Shown here in pieces: positions 18,615-26,860 of a stretch of DNA of 64,000 bases. A program made the position numbers and the translations under genes. Location: positions 7,750,001 through 7,814,000 of the forward strand of contig NZ_CP108055.1 in the NCBI RefSeq assembly GCF_036174265.1, given 5' to 3'. The notes beneath the pieces were generated by a model, which searched no databases, had not been told where the DNA came from, and saw only the letters and a program-made list of their open reading frames with translations. The number at the start of each line of letters is the position of its first letter. Position 1 is the first letter of the stretch. Origin of the DNA: Streptomyces sp. NBC_00285. GTDB taxonomy: Bacteria > Actinomycetota > Actinomycetes > Streptomycetales > Streptomycetaceae.

Positions 18615-19442
18615 TCAGTCCATCCGGCGAGGCGCCCCGAGGAGACCGGTCTCCGCGTCGGTCGGCTGGGTCATCACGTACTGCCGGCTCTTCTGCGTGC
18701 ACCACAGGGCGACGTTGTCGGAGAGGGACGACAGGGACGCGGCGTCGCCGTGGGGCAACCGCATGGACTTGCCGACCACTTCGGACTCCTGCGGGGAGAT
18801 CCGCTGGATTCCGACGACGTCCGCGTTGGCCAACAGGCGGGGCGCGGTGGGGCCGAGGTAGGGGAGCAGGGTCAGCACCGACTGCCAGGGCGCCGTGGTG
18901 AGACGGCTGCGCGGCGGACGGATGCCGAGGTCGCGGATGATGAGCACCGGGCTGGCCGGGGACGGGCCCTGCGGCGCGATCCGCCCCACATGGTGGACCG
19001 TCACGCACTGCTGGCCACCGCCGGCCGCCTGCGCCATCGGCGCCCACAGCTGCGGACGGGCCGTCTCCACGGCCACGCGCGCGCCGATTGCCGCCGCCCG
19101 CAGGGCGATCACCTGGGCCAGCCAGGTGCCGCCGACCAGCACCATGTCCAGCCTGGTGGGGCGGCACAGGCCCAGCACCGCGGGCTGGTTGTCGGGGTCT
19201 ATGCCGAGGATCAGTCCGTCGTCGCCGACGGGCAGGGTCAGCTGCGCCAGTACGTCGGCGTCGACGAGGTGGCGGTCCCGCCGGGGGCCGAGCAGACCGA
19301 AGGCCTCCCGCAGGCGCCGCTCGGGACCGATCCGGCCGGGCTCCGGCGAACGGGGCAGATGCCCGGGACGCTGTCCGGGGAAGCCCGGTGTGGCGGATCC
19401 GAAGCCGGAACGGCCGGAGGGACGAACGGTGGGAGCGGACAT
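18615..19442 (-). CDS. ESX-associated protein of unknown function
   Basis: A 275-aa protein with no signal peptide, membrane segment or recognised catalytic motif. A disordered Gly/Pro-rich N-terminus (about 1-45) precedes a compact alpha/beta-looking domain (DGLILGIDPDNQPAVLGL, MVLVGGTWLAQVIALRAAAIGARVAVETARPQLW). GGTWLAQVIALRA could be a nucleotide- or ligand-binding loop, but it is not a Walker A motif. Its ATG overlaps the EccE stop by one base (TGATG), so it is translated with EccE and very likely serves the secretion machine. I do not recognise it as any of the standard mycobacterial Ecc or Esp components. Confidence 0.6.
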   Translation of the reverse strand: MSAPTVRPSGRSGFGSATPGFPGQRPGHLPRSPEPGRIGPERRLREAFGLLGPRRDRHLVDADVLAQLTLPVGDDGLILGIDPDNQPAVLGLCRPTRLDMVLVGGTWLAQVIALRAAAIGARVAVETARPQLWAPMAQAAGGGQQCVTVHHVGRIAPQGPSPASPVLIIRDLGIRPPRSRLTTAPWQSVLTLLPYLGPTAPRLLANADVVGIQRISPQESEVVGKSMRLPHGDAASLSSLSDNVALWCTQKSRQYVMTQPTDAETGLLGAPRRMD

Positions 19443-20767
19443 CAGCGGGTACCTCCCAGCGGCAGGGTGGCCATGACTCCGGGCAGCTGCTCACGGTCGA
19501 GCCGTAGGAGACCCACCTTGAACGCGGCCGCCGCCCGCTCCAAGTGCTCGGCCGCCTCGCCCAGTTCGTTCTCACCGCGGCCGGTCAGACGTACGTGTCC
19601 GGACAGCGCCAGGACCTTGCCCCGCTGCCTGCTGATGGTGAGCGAGAAGGTGCTGGCGAGCGTGGGCGCGGAGGTCAGCGCCCCGACCAGCCGAGGGAAG
19701 GCCGGACCGGCGCCGCCGAACTGCGGCCAACGGGAGATCCAGTACGTGGTGTGCAGCCGGTCGTCGCAGCGCCAGGTGCGGGTGCTCTCGGCCGTACGAC
19801 GACCCGAGCGGCTGCCGTCGAGGGCGGCACCGCCGGTGGTGGCCATCGGGTTGACACAGCTGGAGGTGGCGATGGCGCCGCAGATGTCCGACTCGCTCAG
19901 CACCTTGGCCTGCAGGCCGGCGCCCATGAGACGGCTGGCCAGCTGGTCGGCGACGCGCAGCAGTGCCCGCCGGGCCCCCTGCATACCTCCGCCGCGGGCT
20001 TCCACGGCCTCGGGACACAGCTCCGGGTCGAACTTGAGCGCGACCCAGGTGATGCGCAGCCCGGGCGTCATGCTCTGCGCCTGGAGCGGCCCGTAGGAGC
20101 GGACCGCCATGGCCTGCGGAGGCAGATGCGGGGCGGGGGCGGGCTGGGTGTGCTGGACGACCTGGACGGAGGCGAGCCGGATGTCGTCCACCTCGAGCAG
20201 ACCCTGGAGCAGGTCGAGGGGGATGTCGCCGTGGCCGTGGGTCGGACGCAGGGGAGTGTCGGCGGCCTGCACCTGCACCAGCGCGGTGAGGAAGGTTCCG
20301 TCGCCGAGCATGCCGACCTCGCGCTGCTCACGGTCCTGGAAGCTGTAGGTGCGCAGCGCCGGGTCGCACTCGACGGCGGGGGCGAAGCCGGGGTCGGTGC
20401 CGGGGGGCACCGGTTCGGCGTTGCGCTTGCGGCGGTCCCTCAGGGCACGGGCGGTGCTGAACCAGTCGGGCAGCGGACGGCCGCGCCGGCGCAGCAGCCC
20501 GGCCAGGACCAGCGGTACGGCCAGCACGATGCCGACGGTGAGACCGATGGGGCGCAGCAGCCAGCCGATCAGCAGGACCGCGGCGGCCAGTTCGAAGCCG
20601 ACCAGCTGCTGGACCCGGATGGGCCCGATGCTGCCGGGGCGCCGGGCGAGCGACGGCGAGGCCGGACTCGGGGGCGTGGACGGCTGTGCCGGTTCCGGCC
20701 CCGTCCCCTCGTTCTCCTGGGTACGACGGCCGCCATTTCGGCGCCGGGACCTGGTCGCAGTGCTCAT
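19442..20767 (-). CDS. eccE: Type VII secretion membrane component EccE
   Basis: A 441-aa protein. After a Pro/Ser-rich cytoplasmic N-terminus come two close transmembrane segments (VGFELAAAVLLIGWLLRPIGLTVGIVLAVPLVLAGLL, about 55-90), then a large soluble domain. That layout, with Q-Q-L-V-G-F-E-L leading into the membrane pair, is typical of EccE, the peripheral subunit of the ESX membrane complex. The start is set at ATG 20767 (MSTATRSRRRN) after ACCGGGGG; the upstream in-frame extension to 20824 runs into the promoter region. It is divergent from eccB across 195 bases, which must hold both promoters. It is coupled to the next gene by a TGATG overlap. Confidence 0.8.
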   Translation of the reverse strand: MSTATRSRRRNGGRRTQENEGTGPEPAQPSTPPSPASPSLARRPGSIGPIRVQQLVGFELAAAVLLIGWLLRPIGLTVGIVLAVPLVLAGLLRRRGRPLPDWFSTARALRDRRKRNAEPVPPGTDPGFAPAVECDPALRTYSFQDREQREVGMLGDGTFLTALVQVQAADTPLRPTHGHGDIPLDLLQGLLEVDDIRLASVQVVQHTQPAPAPHLPPQAMAVRSYGPLQAQSMTPGLRITWVALKFDPELCPEAVEARGGGMQGARRALLRVADQLASRLMGAGLQAKVLSESDICGAIATSSCVNPMATTGGAALDGSRSGRRTAESTRTWRCDDRLHTTYWISRWPQFGGAGPAFPRLVGALTSAPTLASTFSLTISRQRGKVLALSGHVRLTGRGENELGEAAEHLERAAAAFKVGLLRLDREQLPGVMATLPLGGTR

Positions 20768-20962
20768 CCCCCGGTACAACCCCTTTGCATTGTCTGGCCG
20801 CGACTTGAGCTGGCGGCGGATCACCGTACCCCGTACCGTACGGTGCGATCGTCACACGGCATAGTAGAGGCCCCTGCAGGAGCAAACGCCACGGAGTACC
20901 GGGCGGCCCTGGGGAGTTCCGCATTCGGCAGCAAAGCGAAAAAACGGGGAGTTGACCCATCG

Positions 20963-22534
20963 ATGGCGACACGTAGGGATGAGCTGAACGCTTACTCCTT
21001 CGCGCGCAGGCGCACGGTGGCGGCCTTTCTTCAGCCGTCTCCGCACGGTTCGGAAGAGGCCGCTCCGCGCCCCCTGAAGACAGTCCTGCCGAGTCTCGGT
21101 GTGGCGGCGCTGGTACTCATCGGATTCGGGGCATGGGGAATGCTCAGTCCGACCGCGCCGAAAGGCTGGGACAACCAGGGCAAGAACATTCTGGTCGGCA
21201 GCGAGTCGACGACGCGCTATGTGCTGGTGAAGACCAAGGGCGAGGACAAGCTCAGCCTGCACCCGGTCCTCAACCTGGCCTCCGCCAAGCTGCTGCTGAA
21301 CGGCGAGAGCCCGCAGGTCCTGAAGATCAAGGAATCTGTGCTCGACAACAGCAAGTACCCGATGGGCGCGACCGTGGGCATTCCGTTCGCGCCGGATCGG
21401 CTGCCGTCGGCCTCGGACGCCGAGAAGGCCAAGGTGTGGGCGCTGTGCGAGGCGCCGGGCTCGGACGGGCAGCCGGTGCGGGCCACCTACGTGCTGGACC
21501 AGGGCGACTACAACGACCTGATGCACAAGGGGAAGAAGGAGCTGAACCAGCGGGAGGCCCTGTACGTCGAGGGCCCCGCCGCGTCCGGCGACACCAACGG
21601 TCCGCGGTACATGGTCACCGGGGACGGGCAGGCCTACCTGCTGGGCGGTGTGGCCTGGAGGCTCCAGGGGGAGGAGTCGATGCAGACGCTGGAACGCGCG
21701 GTGTTCGGTGCCGCGACGCCGCAGAAGGTCAGCGCGGACTTCATCAAGACGCTGCAGGTCGCGGGTGACCTCGACTTCCCCGACCTGGGTGGGGACGTGG
21801 GATCGGAAGCCCAGGTCGAGGGCCTGGATCCCAACTACTCCAGGGTGGGCCTGATCCTCGAGGCCGATGGTTCCATCGGCGGCAAGAAGCAGCAGTACAT
21901 CGTGCTGAAGGACAAGGTCCAGGCCGTGTCGGACTTCACGGCGCAGATGTGGCTGCGCAGCACCTGGGTGGACGGCGCGTACGGCTCCCAGAAGCCGAAA
22001 GCGATCCAGGTCAGGTTCAACGACGTCCGGCCGTCGCCCGGCCAGTGGATGTCGTCGAAGAACTGGCCCGAGGAGCCGGTGACCGTGGCCAACACGCAGG
22101 AGAAGGGCGGGGACAACGTCTCGTGCAGCATCTGGCACGGCGGCAAGGACGACCTGCGCACCGGTAAGGACCAGATGACCGTCTGGACCGGCCAGGACTA
22201 TCCGAAGGACGTCTCCCAGAGCGGTTCGAGCACCTACGTCTCACCCGGCAGCGGCCTGCTGTTCAAGCGTCTCACCGGGGCCGACGCCGGTGGCGGCAGC
22301 ACCTTCCTGGTGACCGACACAGGGCTGCGCTACTCGGTCCCCGCGACGAACGACAGTCAGGTCACCGGCGGCGAGAAGGTCGACAACAACACCCAGCAGC
22401 AGACCAACACCGCTCAGGTCAGGCTCGGTTACGGCAAGATCAAGCCGGTCGCGGTGCCGGCGGCGTGGGCTGATCTGCTGGCCGCGGGGCCGGAACTGAG
22501 CAGCGGCAACGCCGAGCAGGCGCAGGGGTCGTAG
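20963..22534 (+). CDS. eccB: Type VII secretion core protein EccB
   Basis: A 523-aa core membrane-complex subunit. The diagnostic N-terminus MATRRDELNAYSFARRRTVAAFL is followed by one transmembrane helix (VLPSLGVAALVLIGFGAWGML, about 42-64) and a large extracytoplasmic domain. That domain contains VGSESTTRYVLV and LHPVLNLASAKLLL, both typical EccB strands. The C-terminus carries GEKVDNNTQQQTNTAQVRLGY, close to the conserved end of the family. The start at 20963 is preferred over long upstream in-frame extensions because it gives the canonical MATRRDEL start. A 10-bp perfect hairpin follows the stop. Confidence 0.93.
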   Translation: MATRRDELNAYSFARRRTVAAFLQPSPHGSEEAAPRPLKTVLPSLGVAALVLIGFGAWGMLSPTAPKGWDNQGKNILVGSESTTRYVLVKTKGEDKLSLHPVLNLASAKLLLNGESPQVLKIKESVLDNSKYPMGATVGIPFAPDRLPSASDAEKAKVWALCEAPGSDGQPVRATYVLDQGDYNDLMHKGKKELNQREALYVEGPAASGDTNGPRYMVTGDGQAYLLGGVAWRLQGEESMQTLERAVFGAATPQKVSADFIKTLQVAGDLDFPDLGGDVGSEAQVEGLDPNYSRVGLILEADGSIGGKKQQYIVLKDKVQAVSDFTAQMWLRSTWVDGAYGSQKPKAIQVRFNDVRPSPGQWMSSKNWPEEPVTVANTQEKGGDNVSCSIWHGGKDDLRTGKDQMTVWTGQDYPKDVSQSGSSTYVSPGSGLLFKRLTGADAGGGSTFLVTDTGLRYSVPATNDSQVTGGEKVDNNTQQQTNTAQVRLGYGKIKPVAVPAAWADLLAAGPELSSGNAEQAQGS

Positions 22535-22570
22535 GCCCGCTGGATCCCGCGGGCCGTAGGCACACCGAAT

Positions 22571-22599
22571 CCCGGACCGTTCTTCTTGCACGGTCCGGG
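22571..22599 (+). terminator. Hairpin after eccB
   Basis: CCCGGACCGT (22571-22580) and ACGGTCCGGG (22590-22599) form a perfect 10-bp stem with a 9-base loop, 37 bases after the eccB stop. It should separate eccB from the esx pair. Confidence 0.7.
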
Positions 22600-22621
22600 C
22601 GGGCAGCCGCACCCAATCCTT

Positions 22622-22651
22622 TCGCACTCAACCAACTCGCACTCAATCAAC
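22622..22651 (+). repeat. Tandem 15-bp repeat upstream of the esx pair
   Basis: TCGCACTCAACCAAC (22622-22636) is followed directly by TCGCACTCAATCAAC (22637-22651), 14 of 15 bases identical. A related inverted form (GAGTTGAGTTGA) lies at about 22669-22680. The set lies about 60 bases upstream of a plausible -35/-10 pair for the esx genes and may be a binding site for a regulator. No known operator is recognised. Confidence 0.55.
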
Positions 22652-22710
22652 ACACTTGTGAAAAAGGTGAGTTGAGTTGATCGCGATCCTGCTACATGCC
22701 CCAACAGATG

Positions 22711-22739
22711 TTCGCTCTGTCAGTCGATGCGACTAGAGT
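22711..22739 (+). promoter_or_regulatory. Putative promoter for the esx pair
   Basis: TTCGCT (22711-22716) and TAGAGT (22734-22739) are separated by 17 bases, an acceptable vegetative-type arrangement. The ATG of the first esx gene is 96 bases downstream of the -10. Within the 301-base stretch between eccB and the esx genes this is the best match, but the -35 is weak. Confidence 0.35.
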
Positions 22740-22835
22740 GGAAGCAGACCGGACTGGATACGTCTGCCACCATTCGGTGTCGGCGTTCCGAGTGAGGGTC
22801 TACTCAGAACTCCTACGTCTCATGGGGGACACAAC

Positions 22836-23156
22836 ATGGCTGGACAGCAGTTCACCATGACCGAGGAGGAGATGGTCGCGTTCAGCGGCAAGATCTCCTC
22901 GGTCAACTCCTCGATCCAGGGCGAAATCTCCCGCCTGCAGACCGTGATCGACACGATCACGGGCGGCTGGAAGGGCTCGGCGGCCACCGCATACAACAAC
23001 CTGCAGTCGCAGGTGAACCAGGATGCGAACAAGATCAACCAGATCTTGAACGACATCAAGGAAGCGATCGACCAGAGCACCAAGTCCTACGCCGCTTCGG
23101 AAGAGGAGCAGCGTGCGTCCATCCAGAACATCGCGGCCTCGTCCCCCTTCGGATGA
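22836..23156 (+). CDS. esxB: WXG100 secreted protein (EsxB-type)
   Basis: A 106-aa helical hairpin protein secreted through the type VII apparatus as a heterodimer with the next gene's product. The turn motif is WKG in TITGGWKGSAATAYNN (about residues 47-62). The C-terminal helix carries YAASE (Y-x-x-x-E, about 89-93), the general ESX secretion motif. The protein ends SSPFG, a hydrophobic tail that may serve as an EccC-binding signal, as the C-terminal tail of mycobacterial EsxB does. The ATG follows GGGGGACACAAC. The esxB/esxA naming follows operon order and the YxxxE motif and could be reversed. The next gene follows after 67 bases and a hairpin then ends the unit. Confidence 0.92.
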   Translation: MAGQQFTMTEEEMVAFSGKISSVNSSIQGEISRLQTVIDTITGGWKGSAATAYNNLQSQVNQDANKINQILNDIKEAIDQSTKSYAASEEEQRASIQNIAASSPFG

Positions 23157-23223
23157 TCGGACCTGTGCGCCGCGGCGCACGTCCGTGACCGACCATCCAC
23201 ACATCTGAGGAGACACAGAAGAG

Positions 23224-23517
23224 ATGTCCGGGCAGATTCTTGTAAATTTCGCCACGATCTCCCAGGCCGCGCAGGACGTCCGCAGCACCGCGGGCAAGGT
23301 CCGTACGCAGCTGGACGAGCTGGAGAGCGGCGTCAAGCGCATCTCCGCCAGCTGGGAAGGCACGGCGCAGGAGTCCTACCGCGCCAAGCAGGCCGAGTGG
23401 GACCAGCGCGCCGCCTCCATGCAGCAGACGCTGGAAGCCATCGCCAAGGCCCTCGACAGCGCCGCCCAGAACTACCAGGCGACCGAGTCGAAGAACGCCC
23501 AGATCTGGGGCGGCTGA
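23224..23517 (+). CDS. esxA: WXG100 secreted protein (EsxA-type)
   Basis: A 97-aa second WXG100 protein. It has WEG in ISASWEGTAQESYRAKQAEW (about residues 41-60) between two amphipathic helices. A Y-x-x-x-E motif (YQATE) occurs near the C-terminus, followed by AQIWGG. The pair is expected to form a four-helix heterodimer; in Streptomyces coelicolor the homologous pair is secreted and affects sporulation (established knowledge). It has its own GAGGAG ribosome-binding site and shares a transcript with the upstream gene. A strong GC hairpin follows 11 bases after the stop, so the two form a short, probably highly expressed operon. Confidence 0.92.
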   Translation: MSGQILVNFATISQAAQDVRSTAGKVRTQLDELESGVKRISASWEGTAQESYRAKQAEWDQRAASMQQTLEAIAKALDSAAQNYQATESKNAQIWGG

Positions 23518-23528
23518 CGTGATCGCTT

Positions 23529-23566
23529 GATGGGGGCGGGTGCGCGACAGCGCGCTCGCCCCCATC
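23529..23566 (+). terminator. Terminator of the esx pair
   Basis: GATGGGGGCG (23529-23538) and CGCCCCCATC (23557-23566) form a perfect 10-bp stem; an inner GCGC/GCGC pairing extends it. It starts 11 bases after the esxA stop and isolates the esx pair from the mycosin gene. Confidence 0.8.
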
Positions 23567-23695
23567 GGCGGTTCACGGGGCGTGTGGACTTTTGCGGAAC
23601 TTCCCGCTCGTAGACGGTGATCGGCCCATAACCGGTCACCGGCTCACAGCTGGTCCACGCGCCCCGTACAGAAACAAAACGGGAGGACGTAACAA

Positions 23696-24994
23696 GTGGG
23701 ATCCGGGGCATCGCGCGCCGCACGGCGGAGCGCCGCAGGCACCGCCGTCCTGGCGGTACTTACCTGTGGGCTGCCTTTCGCGGGCGCCGCACCGGCAGCC
23801 GCCGGGGACCGGGTACGGACCGTCCTGGCCGACGACGACGTGCGCTTCCAGGTCGACGACACCAGCTGCTCGTTCCCGTCCGACATCATCAAGGGAACAC
23901 CCTGGTCGCTGCAGCGCATCGTCCTCGACCAGCTGTGGCAGAGCACCAAGGGCAAGGGCGTCAAGGTCGCCGTCATCGACACCGGTGTCGACACCGTCAA
24001 CGCGCAGCTCAAGGGCGGCGCCGTAGCCAACGGCAAGGACTTCCTGCACTCCGGCGGCAACGGCAAGATCGACAAGGTGGGCCACGGCACCAAGGTGGCG
24101 GGCATCATCGCGGCCCGGAAGCTCGACGGCACCGGCTTCATCGGCCTCGCTCCGGAAGCGACGATCATCCCGATCCGGCAGAACGACGACCAGGGCAGCG
24201 GCAATGTCGGCACGATGATTCAGGCCATCAAGTACGCGGCCGACGCCGGAGCCAAGGTCATCAACATCTCGCAGGACACCGCTTCGAAGATGGACCCGGC
24301 GGTGGACGCGGCGTTCCGGGCGGTCATCAAGTACGCCCAGGAACAGAAGGACGCCCTGATCGTCGCGGCGGCCGGCAACGACGGTGCGGACGGCAAGATC
24401 AAAAAGACGTACCCGGCGGCGTACCCGGGCGTGCTGGCGGTCGCGGCTTCCGACCGCAACAACGCCCGTGCCCCCTTTTCCCAGTCGGGCCCGTTCGTGG
24501 GCGTCGCGGCACCGGGCATCGACATGGTCTCGACGGTCCCGGTGGGCGGCAACTGCGTCGACCAGGGCACGAGTTTCGCGGCCCCGTACGTCTCGGGTGT
24601 AGCGGCCCTGATCCGCGCCAAGCACCCGGAGTGGAACTACAAGCAGGTCACCACCCAGATCGAGCAGACGGCGGACCGGACGACGTCGGGCCGCGACGAC
24701 TTCGTGGGCTGGGGCGTCATCGACCCGGCGTCCGCGGTCAACGACGACACGACCGAACCCTCCGCCGGCGGCCCGACCGTCAACAGCGCCGGCCCCGCGG
24801 GCCACTCCGCAGACGTCCAGGCAGCGACGCTGGTCCTGGGCGAGTCAGAGCAACAACGCACGGAACGGTACGCGCTGTACGTACTGGCGGCCGGATTCGC
24901 CCTCGTGCTTCTGTTGTTCGGAGGCGGACGGGTTCTGAGTGACTGGCGACGCAAGCAGGGTGTGGGTAACAACGTGGAGTCAACGGGGAGCTGA
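23696..24994 (+). CDS. mycP: Mycosin (subtilisin-family membrane protease MycP), copy 1
   Basis: A 432-aa S8 serine protease anchored in the membrane, required for ESX function in mycobacteria. A signal peptide (TAVLAVLTCGLPFAGAAPAAAG) precedes the protease. The catalytic triad is intact: Asp95 in VAVIDTGVDT, His130 in VGHGTKVAGI, and Ser near 292 in GTSFAAPYVSG. A linker rich in Ser/Pro/Gly leads to a C-terminal transmembrane helix (YALYVLAAGFALVLLLFGGG) and a basic cytoplasmic tail. The GTG start follows GGGAGGACGTAACAA. The next gene starts five bases after the stop, so it heads an operon with the two following genes. Confidence 0.92.
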   Translation: MGSGASRAARRSAAGTAVLAVLTCGLPFAGAAPAAAGDRVRTVLADDDVRFQVDDTSCSFPSDIIKGTPWSLQRIVLDQLWQSTKGKGVKVAVIDTGVDTVNAQLKGGAVANGKDFLHSGGNGKIDKVGHGTKVAGIIAARKLDGTGFIGLAPEATIIPIRQNDDQGSGNVGTMIQAIKYAADAGAKVINISQDTASKMDPAVDAAFRAVIKYAQEQKDALIVAAAGNDGADGKIKKTYPAAYPGVLAVAASDRNNARAPFSQSGPFVGVAAPGIDMVSTVPVGGNCVDQGTSFAAPYVSGVAALIRAKHPEWNYKQVTTQIEQTADRTTSGRDDFVGWGVIDPASAVNDDTTEPSAGGPTVNSAGPAGHSADVQAATLVLGESEQQRTERYALYVLAAGFALVLLLFGGGRVLSDWRRKQGVGNNVESTGS

Positions 24995-24999
24995 GCATC

Positions 25000-25314
25000 A
25001 TGGCTGAGCAGTACAAGGTCGATCTGAGCGAGATCGAAGGCACGATCACCAAGCTCAACGGCGTCATCAAGGACATGACGACGTCCAAGTCGAGCTGCAT
25101 GGGCAACACGTACCTGCCGCAGGGCGCGTTGGGGACGGGCTTCGGCGAGGCCAAAGCACTGTACGACGCACACGAATCGATGAAGGAACGTCTCTACGAG
25201 ATCGTCGCGCACCTGGAAGACGTGCTGGACGACTTCGGCAAGAAGACGAAGAGGACGCATGACGCGTTCAGCGACGCTGAGGCGGAGAATTATGCGGCGT
25301 TCAACAGGAAGTAA
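25000..25314 (+). CDS. Small helical ESX-locus protein (WXG100-like, lacks WXG)
   Basis: A 104-aa protein made of two long amphipathic helices (YKVDLSEIEGTITKLNGVIKDM and FGEAKALYDAHESMKERLYEIVAHLEDVLDDF). They are joined by a loop containing TYLPQGALGTGFGEA in place of a WXG turn. The length and hairpin-like pattern fit the WXG100-like superfamily, and the position right after the mycosin supports a role as secreted partner or chaperone. A Y-x-x-x-E-like signal is not clear (EAENYAAFNRK at the end). It is probably cotranslated with the mycosin (5-base gap) and may pair with the glycine-rich WXG protein 39 bases downstream. Confidence 0.65.
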   Translation: MAEQYKVDLSEIEGTITKLNGVIKDMTTSKSSCMGNTYLPQGALGTGFGEAKALYDAHESMKERLYEIVAHLEDVLDDFGKKTKRTHDAFSDAEAENYAAFNRK

Positions 25315-25353
25315 CGGGATGTCCGGCTACGTGGATATGAGGGGGCTGTAGAC

Positions 25354-26766
25354 ATGGGCGGCAAGGACATCGACGACTTCGATTATGTCGAAGTCAATCA
25401 GTGCGTGTCTGAGAAGCACACCACGCAGTTCGGGCTCGGTTTCGACATGGACCAGATGAAGGACATGGTCCGAGACGCCGACCCGGCCACCGTGCACAGG
25501 GTCGCGGGGGCCTGGGATGGCCTCAGCAAGAGCCTCGTCGGAAGCGGTGGGATCAAGGAGAGCCTCGACGCCGCCGTCGAGCACGTCCTCGCCCACTGGG
25601 AAGGACAGAGCGCCGACCTGTTCCGGGCGCGGGCACAGGTGATCAGCAAGAAGCTCACCGACAGCTCCAAGTACGCGACCCACACCTCGCAGGCCCTCAA
25701 GGGCGCCGCCGTGGTCCTCGAAGACATCAAGCCGCAGGTCATGGCGATGGAGAAGCCGGGCAAGGTCTCCAGCGCCCTCGACTACATCGGCAACATGGGC
25801 GACCGCGACGACACGGGCGCGAACAACGCCCTCAAAAGCGGCGCCAGCTCCCAGTCGGCCCTCGACGGCAACTCGGGCAGCCTGTCCGAGGGGCGCGAGG
25901 CGCAGCTGCGGATGGCTGTGAAGATGGAGGCGTTGGGGGCGGCTTATAACAGCCGGGCTGCGGAGATGGGGTCGTGGAAGACCAGCAAGGAGAACACTGA
26001 CGACTACCCCGGCGACCCCGGTGGCGTTGCTCCGGCTCCGGTGATTGTGCCCGCGGAGAGCGCGACGCGAAGCCCGCAGCGCGTTACGTCGGCCACTGCA
26101 CGCAGTGGCCAGGTCAATACGATCAGCTCCTCCAAGGCCGTAACGCCTCCATCAGGCATCACAGGCGGGGCACACCAGCCGACTGTCTCGCAGCCGCAGG
26201 TTGGCACGGCGATTGACGGCGTCTCAGGTGGTCGCACAGGGGCGCCGGTAGTCGGTGGTGGAGGCACAGTCAGTGGTGGTTCTGCCGGCGGCGGTTCAGT
26301 CGGTGCCGGAGGAGGCTTCATCGGCAGTGCGGCTGGCGGCGCAGCAGCTGGAGCTGGGGCCGCTCGTGGCGGCATGATCGGTCGTGCCGGTGCCGGTGCC
26401 GGTGCCGGTGCCGGCGGTATGGCAGGCCGCGCGGGTGCTGGCGGCGTAGGTGGCGCGGGTGCCGCCAAGGGCGCAGCCGGACGCGTCGGAGGCACGGCTC
26501 GTGGTGGTGTAGTCGGTGGGACGTCCAAGTCCGGTGCGGGCGCGGGCAGGGGCACCTCCGGTGGCTCGGGCCTGCACAGCAGCCGCGGTGCCGCAGGAAA
26601 GGGAGCCAGCGCTGTCCGTAAGGGCGGCATTGCAGGCGCCCCAGGTTCGCGAACCGGCCGTCGCAAGGAAGACGAGCAGCATGAGGGCGAGCGTCCCGAC
26701 TACCTGGTCGAGGACGAAGAGACCTGGACCCCGCAGACGAATGCGGCGCCCAAGGTCATCGAGTAG
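25354..26766 (+). CDS. WXG-domain protein with long Gly-rich C-terminal tail
   Basis: A 470-aa protein. The N-terminal ~210 residues are helical and hold a WXG-type turn, HWEGQSADLFRARAQ (about 81-95), as in PPE/LXG-like ESX substrates. Residues about 215-290 are a linker. Residues about 295-420 are almost entirely Gly/Ala/Arg (GGAAAGAGAARGGMIGRAGAGAGAG), followed by a charged end (RTGRRKEDEQHEGERPD). The tail DNA includes tandem GGTGCC hexamers near 26393-26412. The architecture of ESX domain plus glycine-rich tail is analogous to the PPE/PE-PGRS proteins of mycobacteria, though no homology of the tail should be assumed. It probably pairs with the upstream 104-aa protein. Confidence 0.7.
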   Translation: MGGKDIDDFDYVEVNQCVSEKHTTQFGLGFDMDQMKDMVRDADPATVHRVAGAWDGLSKSLVGSGGIKESLDAAVEHVLAHWEGQSADLFRARAQVISKKLTDSSKYATHTSQALKGAAVVLEDIKPQVMAMEKPGKVSSALDYIGNMGDRDDTGANNALKSGASSQSALDGNSGSLSEGREAQLRMAVKMEALGAAYNSRAAEMGSWKTSKENTDDYPGDPGGVAPAPVIVPAESATRSPQRVTSATARSGQVNTISSSKAVTPPSGITGGAHQPTVSQPQVGTAIDGVSGGRTGAPVVGGGGTVSGGSAGGGSVGAGGGFIGSAAGGAAAGAGAARGGMIGRAGAGAGAGAGGMAGRAGAGGVGGAGAAKGAAGRVGGTARGGVVGGTSKSGAGAGRGTSGGSGLHSSRGAAGKGASAVRKGGIAGAPGSRTGRRKEDEQHEGERPDYLVEDEETWTPQTNAAPKVIE

Positions 26767-26804
26767 TCGTCAGCGCTCAGACCTCAGCGGCACATGACAG
26801 GATG

Positions 26805-26834
26805 CGTGGGCGTGGCTTCCAAGCCACGCCCACG
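26805..26834 (+). terminator. Terminator after the Gly-rich WXG gene
   Basis: CGTGGGCGTGGCTT (26805-26818) and AAGCCACGCCCACG (26821-26834) form a perfect 14-bp stem with only two bases between the arms. It starts 38 bases after the stop of the Gly-rich gene and ends 26 bases before the second mycosin gene. That mycosin must therefore have its own promoter or depend on read-through. Confidence 0.8.
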
Positions 26835-26860
26835 TTCGGTACTGGGAGAGGGATGACGGC

